In this document: positions 61,536-64,000 of the stretch, in pieces | Numbering within the stretch: the stretch's first letter is position 1 | How the letters are laid out: each line of letters begins with the position of its first letter | NCBI RefSeq assembly: GCF_965138225.1 | Contig: NZ_CBCSAX010000003.1 | Length of the DNA: 64,000 bases | Strand: one strand, 5' to 3' | Source: Helicobacter_D ganmani | GTDB taxonomy: Bacteria > Campylobacterota > Campylobacteria > Campylobacterales > Helicobacteraceae | The notes under the pieces: model-generated | Databases searched by the model: none | What the model was told of the DNA's origin: nothing | Seen by the model: the letters and a program-made list of their open reading frames with translations, nothing else | Position numbers and translations under genes: made by a program

Positions 61536-61678
61536 TCGTGTCTTTTGATGAGTTTGTGAAAAATTATCAAGAAAAATGTGATTTTATTTTAGTTGGACCT
61601 TGCCAAAGCGGTGAAATAAAGGGAAGGGAAGGACTTAAGATTCAGGTTTGTGCGCTAGATGGCAGTTGGTTTGTATAG
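61536..61678 (+). pseudogene. Out-of-phase C-terminal end of the methyltransferase
   Basis: Forty-nine sense codons in the frame that opens right after the tract, encoding VSFDEFVKNYQ and FILVGPCQSGEIKGREGL. The stop sits just before the GAGGAGGG ribosome site of the next gene, supporting it as the natural 3' end. Confidence 0.65.
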
Positions 61679-61692
61679 AGGAGGGAACTGTA

Positions 61693-62736
61693 ATGCACTA
61701 TTATATTTATCCTAAGAATTGGGATGGAGAGGATATAGCTTTTAATTTATCGCAATTTGATACAGAAAGTACTTATCATTTCATTGATGATAAAGAGGAA
61801 ATGCTTTCGCTCAAAAGCCAAGCAGAGAAAATTAAACAAGATAAGCAAAGTTTTGTTTTGATTGCTTCTAAATATCGTTATTTTGATTTGGTGGAAAATT
61901 TGAAATATTATGGAATTTCTAATTATGCAGATGGATTAAAATTTTGCGCGGCACAACTTCGTGATTATTATTTACCTAAAATTACGCAAAGGGATGCATA
62001 TGGTTGTAGTGTAGGGCTGCTTGTAACGCAACTTCCCCATTCAGAACATAGCAGGGCGATTATAGAGAATCTCCAAGCGCAGAAAATCTGCATTATCTTT
62101 CTTGTTACAGACCAAAAGAATTTCACAAAATATCAAGAGAGTTATCCTAAGGAATTTTGTTTATTGGCGCGCTGTGATTTGTTGGAATATATAGATTTTA
62201 TTTCCGTAGCACACGCTACAACGCATTATTGTAAGTTTCACTCTAATGTAATTTCTATCTTGAATCCTCAAGGATTGCTAGACCCTGTGCAAAATTATTT
62301 TTATTTTAACCGCGAACGCGTGGATTTGCTTATAGGTTCGCGTGTAAATTTTGATTATATTTTTTGCCACACAAAAGAAATGTTGGAATTTTATCAAAGT
62401 AAATTTAGCGATTCTATGGAATCTCTGTGTCATTCTCTCAAGTTGATTCCATCTGGGTATCCAAGTTTAGATTCCTATTTAGATGCAACATATTGCCACA
62501 AGACAACCAATACAATTCTGCTAGCCTTTACAATTAGCAATCTTGATGAGACGGGGCTAAAAGATGAATGTGGAATCTCTTTTGAAATTCTTTGTGAGCT
62601 TGTGCAGTCTCTTTTGGATAAGAAATACAAAGTTGTCCTAAGACCACATCCTGAAAAATGTAAGGCGGTTTTTATGGACGAACTTGCAAAAAAGTTTGAA
62701 AATGTTGGCGGCGGGGGGGGGGCTTATTTGTGGTAG
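61693..62736 (+). CDS. Rossmann-domain plus CDP-glycerol-transferase-like protein, N-terminal part (phase-off)
   Basis: MHYYIYPKNWDGEDIAF followed by YHFIDD parallels the start of the 58185 gene. Then come VISILNPQGLLDPVQNYFYF, DYIFCHTKEMLEFY, LIPSGYPSLDSYLDAT and the donor-site VVLRPHPEKCK of TagF-like proteins. The G10 tract ends it as GGAYLW. G11 or G8 joins it to the next frame, giving about 476 residues. The ATG at 61693 follows GAGGAGGG. Confidence 0.74.
   Translation: MHYYIYPKNWDGEDIAFNLSQFDTESTYHFIDDKEEMLSLKSQAEKIKQDKQSFVLIASKYRYFDLVENLKYYGISNYADGLKFCAAQLRDYYLPKITQRDAYGCSVGLLVTQLPHSEHSRAIIENLQAQKICIIFLVTDQKNFTKYQESYPKEFCLLARCDLLEYIDFISVAHATTHYCKFHSNVISILNPQGLLDPVQNYFYFNRERVDLLIGSRVNFDYIFCHTKEMLEFYQSKFSDSMESLCHSLKLIPSGYPSLDSYLDATYCHKTTNTILLAFTISNLDETGLKDECGISFEILCELVQSLLDKKYKVVLRPHPEKCKAVFMDELAKKFENVGGGGGAYLW
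62713..62722 (+). repeat. Poly-G tract (G10) in transferase-like gene
   Basis: Ten G. G8 or G11 restores the frame; the present phase is off. Confidence 0.88.
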
Positions 62737-63122
62737 ATAGAAACCCAAGAATGTCCAAAGAGATTATGGAGGAAGCTTTTGTTATCATCGGGCACGGCAG
62801 CAGCGTAGTGCAAACTTTCCCATTAGTAACTTTTAAACCCGCGATTCTTTTTATTCCGGACAAAGAATTTTTTGTGCGCAATGATTTGGATTCCAAATTT
62901 GTCGCAAATCAAAAAACGCATATTTTAACTCACAGCGTCCAAGAGGTTTTGGAGGTTTGTGATAGCATCAAACGCAATCCAAAATCTTATCAGGCAGATA
63001 TTAAAAATTATAGAGCAGAGCATATCTATAATCTAGGGAATTCTGGAGAATTTATTGCGAGCTTTATTAAGAAGTTAATCTTAAAAGTTCAAAAGAATAG
63101 AGAATATTTAAAGGAGAAATAA
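62730..63122 (+). CDS. CDP-glycerol-transferase-like protein, C-terminal part
   Basis: Read after the tract: VVDRNPRMSKEIMEEAFVII, then GHGSSVVQTFPLVTFKPAILF, the C-terminal donor-site motif of the family, and a basic helical tail. Its GTG/ATG start has no ribosome site, so it is the end of the 61693 gene. Confidence 0.72.
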   Translation: MVDRNPRMSKEIMEEAFVIIGHGSSVVQTFPLVTFKPAILFIPDKEFFVRNDLDSKFVANQKTHILTHSVQEVLEVCDSIKRNPKSYQADIKNYRAEHIYNLGNSGEFIASFIKKLILKVQKNREYLKEK

Positions 63123-63124
63123 AG

Positions 63125-63502
63125 GTGTCAGAAGTTGTAAATTACGATAAACTAGAGATTTATTTTGATAAAGATTTTTTACTCTATAAAGAGTTGGAAA
63201 ACTTGCGAGAAATCAATCAGAGAAATTTTATCATATTGGATAGATTGTGCAAAAAAATTGATGTTGCTAAAAGGGTATTAAAAATTTATGATAAAAATTT
63301 TTTGACTAAAAAAGAATCGCAAGAGGAATTATCTGAAAGAGAATATATTAAGCTAGGTGAGATTCTGTTAATATGGGCGCAAGAGAAAAAGGATTGGAAG
63401 TTTTTAAACTCCGTCTTTAAGCTTGGTGATTTGCTATTTAGTCGCGGGGGGGGGGAGCAATTATCGCTAAAGGCTGAAAAGGTTTTGGAGGAGTGGAAAT
63501 GA
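63125..63502 (+). CDS. Small helical protein with in-frame poly-G tract, unidentified
   Basis: 125 charged, mostly helical residues (LLYKELENLREINQRNFIIL; EYIKLGEILLIWAQEK) with SRGGGEQLSLKAEKVLEEWK at the end. G10 keeps it open to a stop that overlaps the next ATG (ATGA). With G11 it would end early after GAIIAKG. No family recognised. It is probably coupled to the formyltransferase that follows. Confidence 0.6.
   Translation: MSEVVNYDKLEIYFDKDFLLYKELENLREINQRNFIILDRLCKKIDVAKRVLKIYDKNFLTKKESQEELSEREYIKLGEILLIWAQEKKDWKFLNSVFKLGDLLFSRGGGEQLSLKAEKVLEEWK
63446..63455 (+). repeat. Poly-G tract (G10) in small helical protein gene
   Basis: Ten G, in the phase that lets the frame reach the start of the next gene. 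Confidence 0.85.
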
Positions 63503-64000
63503 AAATAATCCCTTGGACAATGGTCGCTTTTGAGGAGGGCATGACTAAGGCTTATCTTGAAATGCTTTATCGTGCTGGATATGCGTTTGAAAAGATTATT
63601 GTTTGTTTGCACCCTAGATGGTTTGGGCAATATCAGGCAATGATTCAAAAGAGGCAAAAGCACTTAGAGGAGATTGCAGACGCGATTGCCGCACATACTT
63701 CCGTGCAAATTCCTTATTTTTCTCGTTTGGATTTTTCTAAATATTGTTCTAATCTTCAAATTGTTGATGAGTTTAAGTTTTATTCTGATGGGTTATTGAA
63801 TATTTTAGATTCGCAAGAGCAATATTTTTTTAGTTATCTTGGACTTGTCCCACAAGAGTTTTTGAGAAAGGCAAAATGGCTACATATACACGGGGGACTT
63901 ATGCCGCCTCTTCGTGGAAGTGCTTGTATGTATTGGGGGCTTTTATATCGGGGCAAGCCCGGATATTCTTTGTTTTGGCAAACAGAAAAAATAGACCAAG
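63499..64000 (+). CDS. Formyltransferase-family protein (partial, runs off the window)
   Basis: The open frame starts at an ATG overlapping the previous stop and is uncut to the window end, 167 residues. KWLHIHGGLMPPLRGSACMYWGLLY carries the catalytic HxG-LP-RG pattern of folate-dependent formyltransferases. The N-terminal 100 residues are less like methionyl-tRNA formyltransferase. It is a likely amino-sugar or small-molecule formyltransferase of the modification locus. Confidence 0.72.
   Translation, partial: MKIIPWTMVAFEEGMTKAYLEMLYRAGYAFEKIIVCLHPRWFGQYQAMIQKRQKHLEEIADAIAAHTSVQIPYFSRLDFSKYCSNLQIVDEFKFYSDGLLNILDSQEQYFFSYLGLVPQEFLRKAKWLHIHGGLMPPLRGSACMYWGLLYRGKPGYSLFWQTEKIDQ

Noticed and set aside
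1..64000. CRISPR arrays, insertion sequences, prophage, rRNA
   Set aside because: I saw no spaced direct repeats, transposase or integrase motifs, phage structural genes or rRNA sequence.

Overview
The window is chromosomal DNA from an epsilonproteobacterium, almost certainly an enterohepatic-type Helicobacter. Evidence: low-GC coding with many TTG/GTG starts, two GG-N10-GC sigma-54 flagellar promoters, a FlaB-type flagellin, a FlhX gene, pseudaminic acid genes, a PerR-type Fur protein, and gene orders that match H. pylori as I recall them (tatD-ribE-flhX; atpE-pnp-PRTase-lptD-RDD-6S RNA-purD; tatA-argS). Species cannot be fixed from the sequence alone.

Region by region: 0-7.5 kb has mnmA, a phase-off phosphoethanolamine transferase beside the rod genes flgF-flgG, flhX-ribE, tatD and traT. 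7.6-9.4 kb has tRNA-His, tRNA-Pro and an N-terminally broken LtaS-like sulfatase. 9.4-12.3 kb is the pseB-pseC-pseF operon. 12.5-15 kb has purB and a decayed EcoRV-type restriction-modification pair in which both genes carry in-frame internal deletions. 15-46 kb is mostly housekeeping (gltX, 6S RNA, purD, lptD, pnp, atpE, proA, htpG behind a HAIR-like operator, uvrA, a chemoreceptor, tatA, argS, fabD, mtnN, perR, aspS, adk, ppa), followed by a TRAP transporter whose binding protein has lost about 75 residues, and ccdA.

46-64 kb is the accessory heart of the window: a surface/flagellar modification region with seven poly-G/C tracts. It has pseH, a formyltransferase that one tract can fuse to a second PseH-like acetyltransferase, and a minus-strand run from the sigma-54-driven flagellin gene through a Maf glycosyltransferase, two CDP-glycerol-phosphotransferase-like genes (one phase-off), a fused LicC-LicA-like choline enzyme and a LicB-like permease. 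Diverging from flagellin, a perfect sigma-28 promoter (TAAA-N15-GCCGATAT) drives a plus-strand run: GT-B glycosyltransferase, Rossmann/CDP-alcohol-transferase-like protein, radical SAM-SPASM protein (phase off), methyltransferase (phase off), second transferase-like protein (phase off), small helical protein and a second formyltransferase that leaves the window.

How it fits together: the pse genes make activated pseudaminic acid, and Maf probably puts it on flagellin. The neighbouring tracts and transferases suggest that the flagellar glycan is further decorated in a phase-variable way, possibly with phosphocholine or a related CDP-activated alcohol, formyl and methyl groups. This last step is inference from motifs, gene order and promoter class.
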